Of a stretch of DNA of 64,000 nt, positions 35,693 through 45,159 are shown one piece after another. Origin of the DNA: Allobacillus halotolerans (GTDB lineage: Bacteria > Bacillota > Bacilli > Bacillales > Alkalibacillaceae). Every line of letters starts with the position of its first letter. Position 1 is the stretch's first letter. Both the position numbers and the translations under genes were made by a program. The notes beneath the pieces were generated by a model. The model saw nothing but the letters and a program-made list of their open reading frames with translations, did not search any database and was not told the origin of the DNA. The DNA is taken from assembly GCF_028743495.1 (NCBI RefSeq), contig NZ_CP117968.1, one strand, 5' to 3'.

Positions 35693-36868
35693 ATGACCCA
35701 AGTTAATTTTAGCCTAAATATCGATGAATTAAAAGAAAAGGTAATGGATTCAAAGCTGGATGACGTACTAAAGTCTGCTCTTGTGATGGTGTTAAATGAA
35801 ATAATGTTGAAAGAACAGGAAGAGTATTTAAAAGCTAGCCAGTACGAAAGGAATGACCTAAGAACCGATTACCGTAATGGTTTTTATGAGCGTGGCTATA
35901 TGATCGGCTCATTTGAACTGAGACTATTAGTTCCACGCACGCGCAATGGAGAGTTCGAACCAAGTGTATTCGAACGCTACGAAAGAAGAGATCAGGCTCT
36001 CGTTTTAAGTATGTTAGAGATGGTTATTAATGGTGTTTCAACACGGAAAGTAGGCAAGATTGTAGAAGAGCTGTGTGGTAAGTCAGTCTCTAAATCCTTT
36101 GTCTCCAATCTAACTAAAAAGTTAGATCCGATTGTGAAGGAATGGCTGAATCGCCCTTTAAATGTCACGTACTACCCTTATATTTACGCAGACGCTATGT
36201 ATATCAAGGTAAGAGAAGATAATAAAGTCGTATCCAAAGCTGTCTATATCGTGGTAGGTGTCAATAAACAAAATAAACGTGAAATCATTGGCATGGAAAT
36301 CAGTCATGTCGAGTCGAAAGACGCGTGGTTGAAGGTTTTTGAAAACCTCAAAAGCAGAGGGCTACAGTCACCCAAACTACTTATTTCCGATGCTCATGCT
36401 GGATTGAAAGCCTCTGTACCGGAAGCCTTTATCGGGACAAGTTGGCAGCGATGTACCTTTCACTTAAAAAAAGATTTAATTGAGAAAATGCCCAAGAAAA
36501 ACGTAAAAGAAATCAAACATGAAATGAATTTAATCTATGAAACCGTCGATCCAGATGTCGCCAGAAAACGTAAAGACCAATTCATTGAGAAATATGAAGA
36601 TAAACATCCAAAAGTCTGTAGATGTCTCGAGGATGGTTTCGAAGATTCCATTCAATATATGAGCGAACCTACAAACTATCATGTACACTTACGAACCACC
36701 AACAATCTCGAACGGATTAATCAAGAAGTCCGAAGAAGAGAACAGGTGATAAGAATCTTTCCGAACACACAAAGTGCTGTTCGATTAATTGGCGCCGTGT
36801 TAATGGATGTAGATGAAAACTTGGATTTGAAAAGAAGGTATTTACCTAAGAAGAAGATCTCTAATTAA
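35693..36868 (+). CDS. IS256-family transposase
   Basis: A 391-residue DDE transposase of the mutator/IS256 type. The catalytic residues are visible in YIYADAMYIKV (Asp), LLISDAHAGLKASVPEAF (second Asp) and TTNNLERINQEVRRREQVIR (Glu). The conserved N-terminal YRNGFYERGY and the C/H signature WQRCTFHLKKDLIEKMPKK are intact. Length is normal for the family and no frameshift is seen. AGGAGGATGAG supports the ATG at 35693. Confidence 0.97.
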   Translation: MTQVNFSLNIDELKEKVMDSKLDDVLKSALVMVLNEIMLKEQEEYLKASQYERNDLRTDYRNGFYERGYMIGSFELRLLVPRTRNGEFEPSVFERYERRDQALVLSMLEMVINGVSTRKVGKIVEELCGKSVSKSFVSNLTKKLDPIVKEWLNRPLNVTYYPYIYADAMYIKVREDNKVVSKAVYIVVGVNKQNKREIIGMEISHVESKDAWLKVFENLKSRGLQSPKLLISDAHAGLKASVPEAFIGTSWQRCTFHLKKDLIEKMPKKNVKEIKHEMNLIYETVDPDVARKRKDQFIEKYEDKHPKVCRCLEDGFEDSIQYMSEPTNYHVHLRTTNNLERINQEVRRREQVIRIFPNTQSAVRLIGAVLMDVDENLDLKRRYLPKKKISN

Positions 36869-36871
36869 CGA

Positions 36872-36983
36872 GGATTGCGATTGAGCCTCCTGGCGAGTGT
36901 GATTTCTACGCCTGGCCGCCAGCTCTTTAAAAAAGAACCGGCGTGCCCGCCAGGCTATCACACCCGCCCTCTCAATCCAATCC
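36872..36983. other. Long imperfect palindrome behind the transposase gene
   Basis: GGATTG...GATTGAG...GTGTGAT...GCCTGGC on the left pairs with GCCAGGC...ATCACAC...CTCAATC...CAATCC on the right, an imperfect stem of about 45 bp with an apex near CTTTAAAAAAG. It lies within the IS between the transposase stop codon and the right end. It could block read-through transcription or fold in the mRNA. Confidence 0.7.
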
Positions 36984-37437
36984 AGATGTCAAAGATGAAT
37001 AGGCTGTTTTACCCGTTGAAATCACTTGAGAGAATTTACACATAATAATGGACTTGACTAATCAGCTGTATTCGATGAGGGTGCGCTGGGATATGCTCCC
37101 TACTTCTGAATATATGCGACCACTGATTGTGGATATGCTCCCACTCCATGCGGATATGCGACCTGTTACGGGATTTATGCGACCATCTCGGCTATTTATG
37201 GGCCCGAATCTGAAATATATGCTCCCTGTGACAAGCTTAGCTGTATTTGATGAGAGTAAGCTGGGATATGTGCCCTAACCTTGGATATATGCGCCCACCA
37301 AACATGGATATGCTCCCACTCCATGCAAATATGCGACCTGTTATGGGATTTATGCGCCCGCCACAACAATTTATAGGCCCGAATCTGAAATATATGCGCC
37401 CTGTGCCTCGCACCCCTCACCCGCACGCCAAGCCGTA

Positions 37438-38763
37438 TCACTCCACCACAACATACTCAGTCAAAAAATCGACGAGATGCATGGCTTCCATCTGATCAGA
37501 CAAGCCGGCTTTTTCTATACCGAGTTTCATTTGTAAGAGGCATCCCGGATTGGAGGTCAATAAAAATTGAGCTTCGGTTTCTTTGACGTCCTCCATTTTT
37601 GAATCGAGTATGCGCATTGCCATTTCGGTATGAATCAGATTATAAATCCCGGCTGATCCACAGCATTGGTCGGCGGTTGATAATTCCACGTACCTCGCGC
37701 CATCAATCGATTGCATGATCTGTCTCGGTTCATCCACAACTCGATTGACGTTTCGTAAATGGCAGGAGTCCTGATAAGTAATGACCGCTTGGCGACCGTC
37801 TTTTAATTTCAATGAACGTCCGGTAACACCGAGTTTTTCGATCAGCGTTGATACATCAATGGTTTTCTCGGAAAAAGCCTTAGCTTTTTCCAACAACTCT
37901 GGATGATCTTTCAGTAAATGATCATACTCAGATAAAAACGCTCCGCAACCCCCTGCGTTGTTCACAATATAATCGACATCTTCAGCAAGGAAGGCCTCGA
38001 TATTACGAATCGCATTCTCACGCGCCAAGTCAAGTTCGCCACTATGCCCTTGTAACGCACCACAGCACACTTGATTCTCTGGCACCCAAACATCGCAGCC
38101 TAACTTTCGCAACAGCTCGACTGTTGACTGATTCGTTTCAGAAAAAATCGTATCCATCATACATCCGGTAAAAAAGGCGACCTTTGTCGTTTTCTTTGTA
38201 CTTTGGTACGTATGTCCTTTTTTGATCTCGCTCTTATTTAAAATTGGCAAAATCGCTTCCATATCTTTCATGATCGATGGAAACAAAGAAAGAACCCCTG
38301 TTTTACGCGTCAATGCTTGAATCCCTGATTTTTGATAAAACCGGATTAAGCCTGTCGTCCGTTCCATTGTCCGCTGGTTTTTAAATAAATGCTTGAACGC
38401 TCCATAGCGGGCAACTTTTTCCGTCACTGAATGCTTTTTCTCACGTTGAATGACATTGCGAGCACTTTCCAGCAATGAACCATACTCGACACCAGCCGGA
38501 CAAGCCGGTTCACACGCGCGGCAACCTAAACATAGATCAAGCGATTCCTCAATTGAATCATCAAATGGAAGCATCCCATCACGAACAGCTTTCATCAAGG
38601 CGATTCGCCCACGCGGTGACTGCGTTTCATCGAAATTCGAATGCAAATAAGTCGGACAAGCCGGCAAACAAAAACCACACCGCATGCAATCCAGCAGCTT
38701 TTCTTCTTCAACTTCTTGTTGGAATCCTTCTTGGATCCGAACGTGTAATTGGGCTTCAGCCAT
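37438..38763 (-). CDS. glcF: GlcF-like iron-sulfur subunit of a 2-hydroxyacid (glycolate/D-lactate) oxidase
   Basis: A 441-residue soluble protein with two [4Fe-4S] clusters near the N-terminus (CMRCGFCLPACPTY and CLGCRACEPACPAG) and two CCG domains (CCGALQGHSGE and CCGSAGIYN). It accepts electrons from the FAD subunit and passes them to the respiratory chain. The gene overlaps glcD by 8 bp. The family includes glycolate and D-lactate dehydrogenases; the position behind a MurNAc-recycling operon favours D-lactate, as inference. Confidence 0.9.
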   Translation of the reverse strand: MAEAQLHVRIQEGFQQEVEEEKLLDCMRCGFCLPACPTYLHSNFDETQSPRGRIALMKAVRDGMLPFDDSIEESLDLCLGCRACEPACPAGVEYGSLLESARNVIQREKKHSVTEKVARYGAFKHLFKNQRTMERTTGLIRFYQKSGIQALTRKTGVLSLFPSIMKDMEAILPILNKSEIKKGHTYQSTKKTTKVAFFTGCMMDTIFSETNQSTVELLRKLGCDVWVPENQVCCGALQGHSGELDLARENAIRNIEAFLAEDVDYIVNNAGGCGAFLSEYDHLLKDHPELLEKAKAFSEKTIDVSTLIEKLGVTGRSLKLKDGRQAVITYQDSCHLRNVNRVVDEPRQIMQSIDGARYVELSTADQCCGSAGIYNLIHTEMAMRILDSKMEDVKETEAQFLLTSNPGCLLQMKLGIEKAGLSDQMEAMHLVDFLTEYVVVE

Positions 38764-40171
38764 TGTGAACCACCACCCGTTTTCTCGTCGACTTCGCAAA
38801 CATCTTTCCTGGATTCATGATGTTATTCGGATCAATGGCCTGCTTAATGCCTCGCATGACAGCCAATCCACCTGGACCGACCTTCCATTCCAGATAGGAT
38901 GATTTCATTTCGCCAACACCGTGTTCACCGGTAATCGTTCCTCCCATGTTGACGGCTGTTTCGAAAATCTCGGCAAACGCTTCTTCCACACGCTTCATTT
39001 CATCTTCATCTCGCGCATCGGTTACGGCAGTTGGATGTAAATTCCCATCACCCGCATGACCGAATGTATGGATCCGAACGTCATATTTTTCAGCAATCCG
39101 AATAATTTCACGGACCATCGGCGCAATTTCTGAACGCGGAACCGTCGCATCCTCAAGCATTGTCGTTGGCGTCAGTTGCGCTAGGCAAGACAGCGCATCC
39201 TTTCGCGCACGTCGTAAATCTTCTGCTTCCTGTTCATTTTTCGCCTTGGAGATTTCTCTTGCACCGTATTGCTCACAAATCGTTAACACGGTTGCCATGT
39301 CAGAACCGACAACTTCTTCAGGCCCATCCTGTTCAATTAACAAAATCGCTTCCGCATCAAGTGGCAAACCAATTTGTTTATAACCTTCCACGACTTGAAT
39401 CGTTCCCTGATCCATAAACTCGAGTGTGGCCGGAATAATTTTAGCGGCGATAATCGCAGAAACCGTCTCGGCCGCTTTTTCCAATGAATCAAACACAGCC
39501 AATAAAGTTTCATTATGCGTAGGCTTTGGAACTAACTTAAGGATCGCTTCCGTCACGATGCCAAGTGTGCCTTCAGAACCGACCATTAAACTCGTCAAGT
39601 CATACCCCGCAACATCTTTGGCCAATTTTCCACCGGTTCGAATCACTTCCCCACTCGGTAAAACAACTTCAAGTGCTAACACATAATCTTTCGTCACGCC
39701 GTATTTCAAGCCACGCAATCCACCTGAATTTTCACTGATATTGCCACCGAGTGTCGAAATTTTTCCAGAGCTCGGATCAGGCGGGTAAAACAATCCCTCT
39801 TCCTCAACAAACGCATTCATTTCATCCGTAATCACGCCAGGCTGCACGGTCACCGTCAAATTCTCTTCATCGAGTTCGAGTATCTGATTCATATGCCGAA
39901 ATAAAAGAACGACACCGCCCATCGTCGGAGTCGTACCTGCAGCCAAATTTGTTCCCGATCCACGCGGAACAATCGGAATCTCATGTTTTTGACAAAGCTT
40001 CACAATCCCGGATACTTCCTCTGTATTCCGAGGCGAGACGATCAAGTCCGGCAACGATTGGAAATTCGCTGTCGCATCATACGAGTAAGCGAGCTTCGAG
40101 GCGCTTGAATGCTGGACATTTTCTTTCCCGCATAACTGTTCAAATTCTTGAATGATCGCTGGAGATAACAT
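38756..40171 (-). CDS. glcD: GlcD-like FAD-linked 2-hydroxyacid oxidase
   Basis: A 471-residue FAD enzyme of the vanillyl-alcohol-oxidase/GlcD family. The FAD-binding region holds VPRGSGTNLAAGTTPTMGGV (about residues 58 to 77), LGGNISENSGGLRGLKYGVT, and the C-terminal part has HTFGHAGDGNLHP and ITGEHGVGEMKSSYL. Substrates in the family are glycolate and D-lactate. It starts 57 bp behind murR without a visible terminator in between, so it may be the distal part of the murQ operon and oxidise D-lactate released by MurQ. AAAGGAGAG supports the ATG. Confidence 0.9.
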   Translation of the reverse strand: MLSPAIIQEFEQLCGKENVQHSSASKLAYSYDATANFQSLPDLIVSPRNTEEVSGIVKLCQKHEIPIVPRGSGTNLAAGTTPTMGGVVLLFRHMNQILELDEENLTVTVQPGVITDEMNAFVEEEGLFYPPDPSSGKISTLGGNISENSGGLRGLKYGVTKDYVLALEVVLPSGEVIRTGGKLAKDVAGYDLTSLMVGSEGTLGIVTEAILKLVPKPTHNETLLAVFDSLEKAAETVSAIIAAKIIPATLEFMDQGTIQVVEGYKQIGLPLDAEAILLIEQDGPEEVVGSDMATVLTICEQYGAREISKAKNEQEAEDLRRARKDALSCLAQLTPTTMLEDATVPRSEIAPMVREIIRIAEKYDVRIHTFGHAGDGNLHPTAVTDARDEDEMKRVEEAFAEIFETAVNMGGTITGEHGVGEMKSSYLEWKVGPGGLAVMRGIKQAIDPNNIMNPGKMFAKSTRKRVVVHNG

Positions 40172-40228
40172 ATAATCTCTCCTTTAAAATAAGTACGTAA
40201 TCACGTTCGCAACCGAAACAACCTCTAC

Positions 40229-41074
40229 TTATTCATACAACGAACGGATCACTTGTCGTGTTGAATCCAAGTATTCGATCGTTTCATCAAATGTTTTTGA
40301 AGCGACACACATAAATAAAATATCGATGACATGAAGTTGGGCGAGTCGAGAAGATGTCGCACCACTTCTGAAGTTCGCTTCCTTTGTCGCTGAAGTAAAT
40401 AAGTTAATATCCGCCAAACGGGCCACCGTCGAGTCACCATACTTCGTCAAGCTGATCGTCTTCATTCCGGAATCCTTGGCAATTTGCAAAGATTTTATGA
40501 CTTCATTTGTCTCTCCAGAAAAAGAAATAGCCATCAATGTATCTTCTGCTGTCCCATTGGCAATGGTCGTCGCAGCCATATGTAAATCCGAAAACACAAA
40601 TGCATTCCGGTTAATACGCAAAAACTTTTGCTGAGCGTCATAGGTAGCAATACTAGAAGCGCCAACTCCATATAAGTGGACGTTTCGGCTGTTCAAAATG
40701 ACCTCAACGGCTTTTCTTAGTTGATCGACATCCAGCAAATCTGCCGTTTCTTGAATCGTTTGTTGACTGATCGTCGTCACCTTTTGCAAGATGGAATCAA
40801 TCGATTCATTGCGATTAATGTCTCTTTCTTCTACTGGTTGTTGGCGTTGCAAGTCACCCGCAATGCGCAATTTCAGATCTTGAAATCCTTTTAATTTCAA
40901 TGATTTGCACATGCGGATAACGGCCGCACTACTTGTTCCGCTTTTTTTCCCGAGTTCTGTCACCGTCATTGAAACCGTATCTTGCGGATGTTCCAATATA
41001 TAGTGAGCAATTTTTTTCTCCGAATTCGGCAGCTTCTCCATCATTTCTTTCACAATCAGTAACCCTGAATTCAT
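40229..41074 (-). CDS. murR: RpiR-family regulator, MurR-like
   Basis: A 281-residue regulator with an N-terminal RpiR-type helix-turn-helix (about residues 1 to 77; MTVTELGKKSGTSSAAVIRM) and a C-terminal SIS sugar-phosphate-binding domain (about 120 to 260; VHLYGVGASSIATYDAQQKF, AISFSGETNEVI). In Bacillus and Enterobacteria MurR senses MurNAc-6-phosphate and controls murQ. Its place inside a murQ/anmK operon supports that name. A palindrome over the murQ promoter is a candidate operator. Confidence 0.85.
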   Translation of the reverse strand: MNSGLLIVKEMMEKLPNSEKKIAHYILEHPQDTVSMTVTELGKKSGTSSAAVIRMCKSLKLKGFQDLKLRIAGDLQRQQPVEERDINRNESIDSILQKVTTISQQTIQETADLLDVDQLRKAVEVILNSRNVHLYGVGASSIATYDAQQKFLRINRNAFVFSDLHMAATTIANGTAEDTLMAISFSGETNEVIKSLQIAKDSGMKTISLTKYGDSTVARLADINLFTSATKEANFRSGATSSRLAQLHVIDILFMCVASKTFDETIEYLDSTRQVIRSLYE

Positions 41075-41096
41075 CAGTATCCCTTTCCTTCTTCAG

Positions 41097-42077
41097 CTAT
41101 TTTTCATCATATAAATGACAGGCAACCCAATGGTCATTCTTTACTTCTTGGAAAACTGGATTTTCCGTCACACAGCGGTCATGGGCGGCAGGGCATCTCA
41201 AGCGAAACGGACAGCCAGAAGGTGGATTAGAAGGGTCTGGAACGTCACCTTGTAAGATGATCCGTTCTTTTTTCTCAGTCGTCGACAGATTCGGAATTGC
41301 TGACAACAAAGCCTTCGTATATGGATGCAGCGGCTCCTTATATAGATCGTCCGTTTTTGCCAGCTCCATCATTTGTCCTAAATACATGACACCGACCCTG
41401 TCACTTAAATGCTTGACAACGTTCAAGTCGTGCGAAATAAAAATATACGTGAGTTCAAACTCTTCCTGCAAGTCTATTAATAGATTTAAAATTTGCGATT
41501 GCACAGACACATCCAATGCCGAAACAGCTTCATCAAGAATGACCAATTTCGGATGAACGATCAACGCCCGTGCGATACTGATCCGCTGTCGTTGACCACC
41601 ACTGAATTCATGTGGAAATCTACTTAAATGTTTTTCCGATAAACCGACACGGTCAACCATTTCCTTGGCTTTTTCAATCGCTTCTTTTTTCGAACATAAA
41701 TCATGCGTCAATAATGGCTCGACCAATAACTCTTGGACCGTCATTCTTGGATTCAAGGAACTATAAGGATCTTGGAAAATCAGTTGAAAATCTTTCCGCT
41801 TTTTCCGAAATGCCCGTTTTTTAATATCATATAGATTTTCACCATTGAACCAAACTTCTCCTTCTGTCGGTTCCAACAAACGCAAAATGGTTCGACCGGC
41901 CGTCGACTTCCCACAACCACTTTCTCCGACGATCGAAAACGTCTCATTCTCTTTAATGGAAAAAGAAATGCCATCGACGGCTTTGACGTAGCCTTGGGTT
42001 GTTTTAAAGACTCCCCCTTTAATCGGGAAATGCTTCTTTAAATTTTTCACTTCCAAAACAACTGGCTGATTACTCAT
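41097..42077 (-). CDS. Oligopeptide-type ABC transporter ATPase OppF/DppF
   Basis: A 326-residue ATP-binding subunit. Walker A is GESGCGKST (about residues 45 to 53), the signature FSGGQRQRI and Walker B LVILDEAVSALD follow. The C-terminal oligopeptide-ATPase region with CPFRLRCPAAHDRC is present; this Cys cluster may bind an iron-sulfur cluster as reported for related proteins. It overlaps oppD by 8 bp. It energises the importer encoded in the same operon. Confidence 0.95.
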   Translation of the reverse strand: MSNQPVVLEVKNLKKHFPIKGGVFKTTQGYVKAVDGISFSIKENETFSIVGESGCGKSTAGRTILRLLEPTEGEVWFNGENLYDIKKRAFRKKRKDFQLIFQDPYSSLNPRMTVQELLVEPLLTHDLCSKKEAIEKAKEMVDRVGLSEKHLSRFPHEFSGGQRQRISIARALIVHPKLVILDEAVSALDVSVQSQILNLLIDLQEEFELTYIFISHDLNVVKHLSDRVGVMYLGQMMELAKTDDLYKEPLHPYTKALLSAIPNLSTTEKKERIILQGDVPDPSNPPSGCPFRLRCPAAHDRCVTENPVFQEVKNDHWVACHLYDEK

Positions 42078-43065
42078 TCGGATTTGCCTCCTCATCGTGA
42101 AGCCAACACTTGCTCGTTTGATCTGCCCCTACTTGAAATGCTGGTGGCTCTTCGCTGAAACATTTATCGAAAGCAAATGGACAGCGCGTTGCAAACCGAC
42201 AACCGAGCTCTTGATATTCATCTGGTGTCGGGACATTACCTGGAATGGAATAAAGCTTTTCAGAACGGTCGCCTAATGTTTTAATCGATTTCAGTAATCC
42301 TTGCGTATAAGGATGTTGCGGGTTGTCAAACACATTTTTGACCGTAGACTCTTCCACCACTTGACCCGCATACATAACGGCAACCCGGTCACACGTCTCC
42401 AAAATAACGCCTAGATCGTGTGTGATCATTAAAATGGACGTGCCATGTTCTTCGGTTAAATCATTCATTAAGTCGAGGATTTGCGCTTGAATGGTGACAT
42501 CCAGCGCGGTTGTCGGTTCATCGGCAATCAACAGCTTCGGTTCTGTAATCAGCGCCATCGCAATCATTACCCGCTGCCGCATCCCTCCAGATAACTGGTG
42601 CGGATAATCGTCCATGATTTTCTCCGGTCGAGAAATACCAACACTCGTCAGCATCGCAATCGCTTTTTCACGCATTTCTTTTTTACTCATTTTGCGGTGA
42701 TATTTTAACACTTCAATGATTTGGTATTCAATCGTATAAAGCGGATCTAACGCTGTCATCGGCTCTTGGAAAATCATCGCAATGTCTTCACCGCGAACGT
42801 CGCGCATTGCCTTTTTGCTTAAGTGATTCAGCACTTTTTCTTCTTCAGTCCGTAAAATAATTTCGCCTTGACCGATCGATAGATTATCCGATAATAGATT
42901 CATCACTGCCAAGGAAGTCAAGCTTTTGCCACTGCCTGATTCACCGACAATGCCATACTTCATTTTCCGGTCAATCTTTAGATTAATATTTTTGATGATG
43001 TTAAATGATTTTCGTTTCGACTGAAAATCTATGGAAACATCTTTCAATTCCAACAAACTTTCCAC
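42070..43065 (-). CDS. Oligopeptide-type ABC transporter ATPase OppD/DppD
   Basis: A 331-residue ATP-binding subunit with Walker A GESGSGKSLTSL (about residues 38 to 49), the signature LSGGMRQRVMIAMAL, Walker B LLIADEPTTALD and the Cys cluster CRFATRCPFAFDKC near the C-terminus. The start is GTG or ATG at 43065, 1 bp behind the anmK stop codon, so the kinase gene is embedded in the transporter genes. Confidence 0.95.
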   Translation of the reverse strand: MESLLELKDVSIDFQSKRKSFNIIKNINLKIDRKMKYGIVGESGSGKSLTSLAVMNLLSDNLSIGQGEIILRTEEEKVLNHLSKKAMRDVRGEDIAMIFQEPMTALDPLYTIEYQIIEVLKYHRKMSKKEMREKAIAMLTSVGISRPEKIMDDYPHQLSGGMRQRVMIAMALITEPKLLIADEPTTALDVTIQAQILDLMNDLTEEHGTSILMITHDLGVILETCDRVAVMYAGQVVEESTVKNVFDNPQHPYTQGLLKSIKTLGDRSEKLYSIPGNVPTPDEYQELGCRFATRCPFAFDKCFSEEPPAFQVGADQTSKCWLHDEEANPNE

Positions 43066-43066
43066 G

Positions 43067-44269
43067 CTAACTCCCCCTTATGGAAAGAACCTTTTCGAAC
43101 GCTTGTGGTTGTGTGTAGCTCAGCTTACCCATAATGACTTCATGGTCCGCATTGGTAAACTCACGGATTGTATTGGTTTTTCCCTGTAAGAAATGATAGC
43201 CGAATACGACAAACGCCGCAGCTTCCTTCACATCGCTAGAAATTCCGAACTCATCGATTGTGGTGACACGCTGCTCTGGTAAATCATCTTGTAAAAATCG
43301 GAGAAGCGTTTCGTTATGTCCGCCTCCACCTGAAACAATGACTTCATCAAGTGGTTTATTCGCCGATAAAATGAAATCGTTATAGCTGTTCGCAATGGTT
43401 TTCGCCGTCCAAGCCGTCACACTGGCAACGAGGTCATCCGCTGATAGATTCATCGCTTCTGCCCGGTTCATGACACCATCGACATAGGCTTTTCCAAACA
43501 CTTCACGGCCGGTCGTCTTCGGTGGTTTCCGTGAGAAATAATCATGCTGCATTAATTCATCGACGAACGCGTTATTCACTTGTCCTTTCGCAGCCCACTC
43601 ACCGTTTTTGTCATAGGTTAACGTTTTCTCCGACAACCGATAAACCACTTCATCGATCACCATATTGCCAGGCCCTGTATCAAACGAAGTCAGCTGCTGG
43701 TCATCACCACGGCCAAGATATGTCACATTCCCGATGCCACCGATATTCTGCAAAGCACGTGATTTCTTTTCATCTTTGAAAAATACGTAATCCAAGAAAG
43801 ATACAAGCGGTGCACCTTGTCCATCTGCTGCCATATCGGCAGTCCGAAAGTCGCCAACGACCGGCAAGCCTGTTCGCTCAGAAATAACCGAAATATCACC
43901 GATTTGTAGTGTGCTTTTCGGTTGAAACTCATTTTTCCCTTCATCCGGCAAATGATAGATTGTTTGTCCATGACTGCTAATAAAATCAATATCCTTTAAC
44001 GAATAATCCGATTGATCGACGAGTTGCAAAACCGCTTCACTGAACTTTTCCGCCAAATAAAAATTCATCGCCGTAATCTCATCCACGCGTGCCGTCTCTT
44101 CATCGCATAAAGCCATGATTTTTTGTTTCTCTGCGTCGGTATAAGAAATACTATAGGCATCAAGCACTTCCAGCTCAGTTTCAAAGCCTGTGCCATTAAC
44201 CCGGCAGAGAACTGCATCAATTCCATCGAGAGAGGTACCTGACATCAAACCGATTCCTAACTTCGACAT
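43067..44269 (-). CDS. anmK: Anhydro-N-acetylmuramic acid kinase
   Basis: A 400-residue kinase that opens and phosphorylates 1,6-anhydro-MurNAc to MurNAc-6-phosphate. The ATP motif GLMSGTSLDGIDAVLCRV (about residues 7 to 24) and the catalytic region GDFRTADMAADGQGAPLV are conserved, as is NIGGIGNVTYL. ATG 44269 is chosen because AAAGG is eight bases upstream. It lies between permease and ATPase genes of the ABC importer, which ties transport to anhydro-muropeptide recycling. The product is the substrate of MurQ encoded upstream. Confidence 0.96.
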   Translation of the reverse strand: MSKLGIGLMSGTSLDGIDAVLCRVNGTGFETELEVLDAYSISYTDAEKQKIMALCDEETARVDEITAMNFYLAEKFSEAVLQLVDQSDYSLKDIDFISSHGQTIYHLPDEGKNEFQPKSTLQIGDISVISERTGLPVVGDFRTADMAADGQGAPLVSFLDYVFFKDEKKSRALQNIGGIGNVTYLGRGDDQQLTSFDTGPGNMVIDEVVYRLSEKTLTYDKNGEWAAKGQVNNAFVDELMQHDYFSRKPPKTTGREVFGKAYVDGVMNRAEAMNLSADDLVASVTAWTAKTIANSYNDFILSANKPLDEVIVSGGGGHNETLLRFLQDDLPEQRVTTIDEFGISSDVKEAAAFVVFGYHFLQGKTNTIREFTNADHEVIMGKLSYTQPQAFEKVLSIRGS

Positions 44270-44292
44270 GTTTTTCATCCTTTATCAAAAAG

Positions 44293-45123
44293 TTATTGTT
44301 TTAACTTCGGATCGAGCAAATCTCGTAAACTATCACCCAATAGATTAAAACAGAAAATTGTAATGATGATTGCCGTCACGGGGAACGCCATCATCCATGG
44401 CGCAATTTCCATATAAGAGCGACTCTCATTCAGCATGACGCCCCATGAAGGATCCGGTGGCTGAACACCTAAGCCTAAAAAGCTTAAACCGGCTTCTGTT
44501 AAAATGGCACCTGATAAAGCGAGGGTAATTTGTACGATGAACGGCGCCATTACGTTCGGTGCAATATGTTTGACGATAATCTTCGTATTGCTGACTCCAA
44601 CCGCTTCTGCATTGGTAATGTATTCATTTTCCTTAACGGTCAACACTGCTGAACGGATCAAACGGGTGAAAACCGGCGTAAACACAATACCGATCGCAAT
44701 CATCGTGTTCGTCAAGCTCGGTCCTAATACCGCGACAATCGTCAAGGCTAAAAGAATATCCGGAAAAGCGAAAAAGATATCCATGATCCGCATGATAAAC
44801 TGGTCGATTTTCCCTTGAAAGAAACCAGCCAACAAACCGAACAACAAGCCAAAAAATGCTCCGATTCCAACGGCGATCAAGCCGACTTGCAAGGAAACTT
44901 GCGCACCATAAACGACACGGGAAAAAATGTCGCGACCAAATTCATCGGTACCGAAAAGAAACTGGGAACTCGGCCCTTCCATCGTATGCAGCGTGTGCAT
45001 TTTATCCGGCGCATAAGGCGCGATGATCGGCGCGAAAATAGCCAACAAGACAACAAGCAAAACACCGATCAGACCGACGAGCCCCACTTTGTCTTCTATT
45101 ATTTTTCGTGTAAAATCTCTCAT
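44293..45123 (-). CDS. Peptide-type ABC transporter permease DppC/OppC
   Basis: A 276-residue inner-membrane subunit with six transmembrane helices. The typical start is visible (GTDEFGRDIFSRVVYGAQVSL at about residues 55 to 75), as is the EAA loop ITNAEAVGVSNTKIIVKHI. It begins 36 bp after dppB and precedes anmK. It forms the channel together with the DppB-like subunit. Confidence 0.95.
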   Translation of the reverse strand: MRDFTRKIIEDKVGLVGLIGVLLVVLLAIFAPIIAPYAPDKMHTLHTMEGPSSQFLFGTDEFGRDIFSRVVYGAQVSLQVGLIAVGIGAFFGLLFGLLAGFFQGKIDQFIMRIMDIFFAFPDILLALTIVAVLGPSLTNTMIAIGIVFTPVFTRLIRSAVLTVKENEYITNAEAVGVSNTKIIVKHIAPNVMAPFIVQITLALSGAILTEAGLSFLGLGVQPPDPSWGVMLNESRSYMEIAPWMMAFPVTAIIITIFCFNLLGDSLRDLLDPKLKQ

Positions 45124-45159
45124 TCGAATCCCACTTTCTTAAGACTCATCCATGCTAGA

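Larger units (their letters stand above)
35597..37059 (+). mobile_element. Complete IS256-family insertion sequence with 9-bp target duplication
   Basis: The 1463-bp element starts with GATAAAGTCCATATAATTGT (close to the IS256 end known from memory). It ends with an imperfect inverted copy whose reverse complement reads AGTCAAGTCCATTATTATGT. AATCAGCTG is directly repeated outside both ends (35588 to 35596 and 37060 to 37068). An inner inverted repeat, AAGTGATTTCAAC, occurs near 35651 and 37014. One intact transposase is inside. Intact ends, duplication and gene point to a young, possibly active insertion. Confidence 0.93.
35384..37425 (-). repeat. CATAT-family array, reverse orientation, three 175-bp higher-order copies, split by an IS256-type element
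   Basis: Here the plus strand reads ATATGnnCCC, the reverse complement of the other CATAT arrays. The 21-bp units are at 35384 to 35596 and 37060 to 37425, interrupted by the insertion sequence. The anchor GATATGCTCCCACTCC occurs at 35485, 37132 and 37307. The last two are 175 bp apart, and the first two are 175 bp apart once the 1463-bp element and one 9-bp duplicate are removed. The array therefore had at least three 175-bp copies before insertion. Confidence 0.93.
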
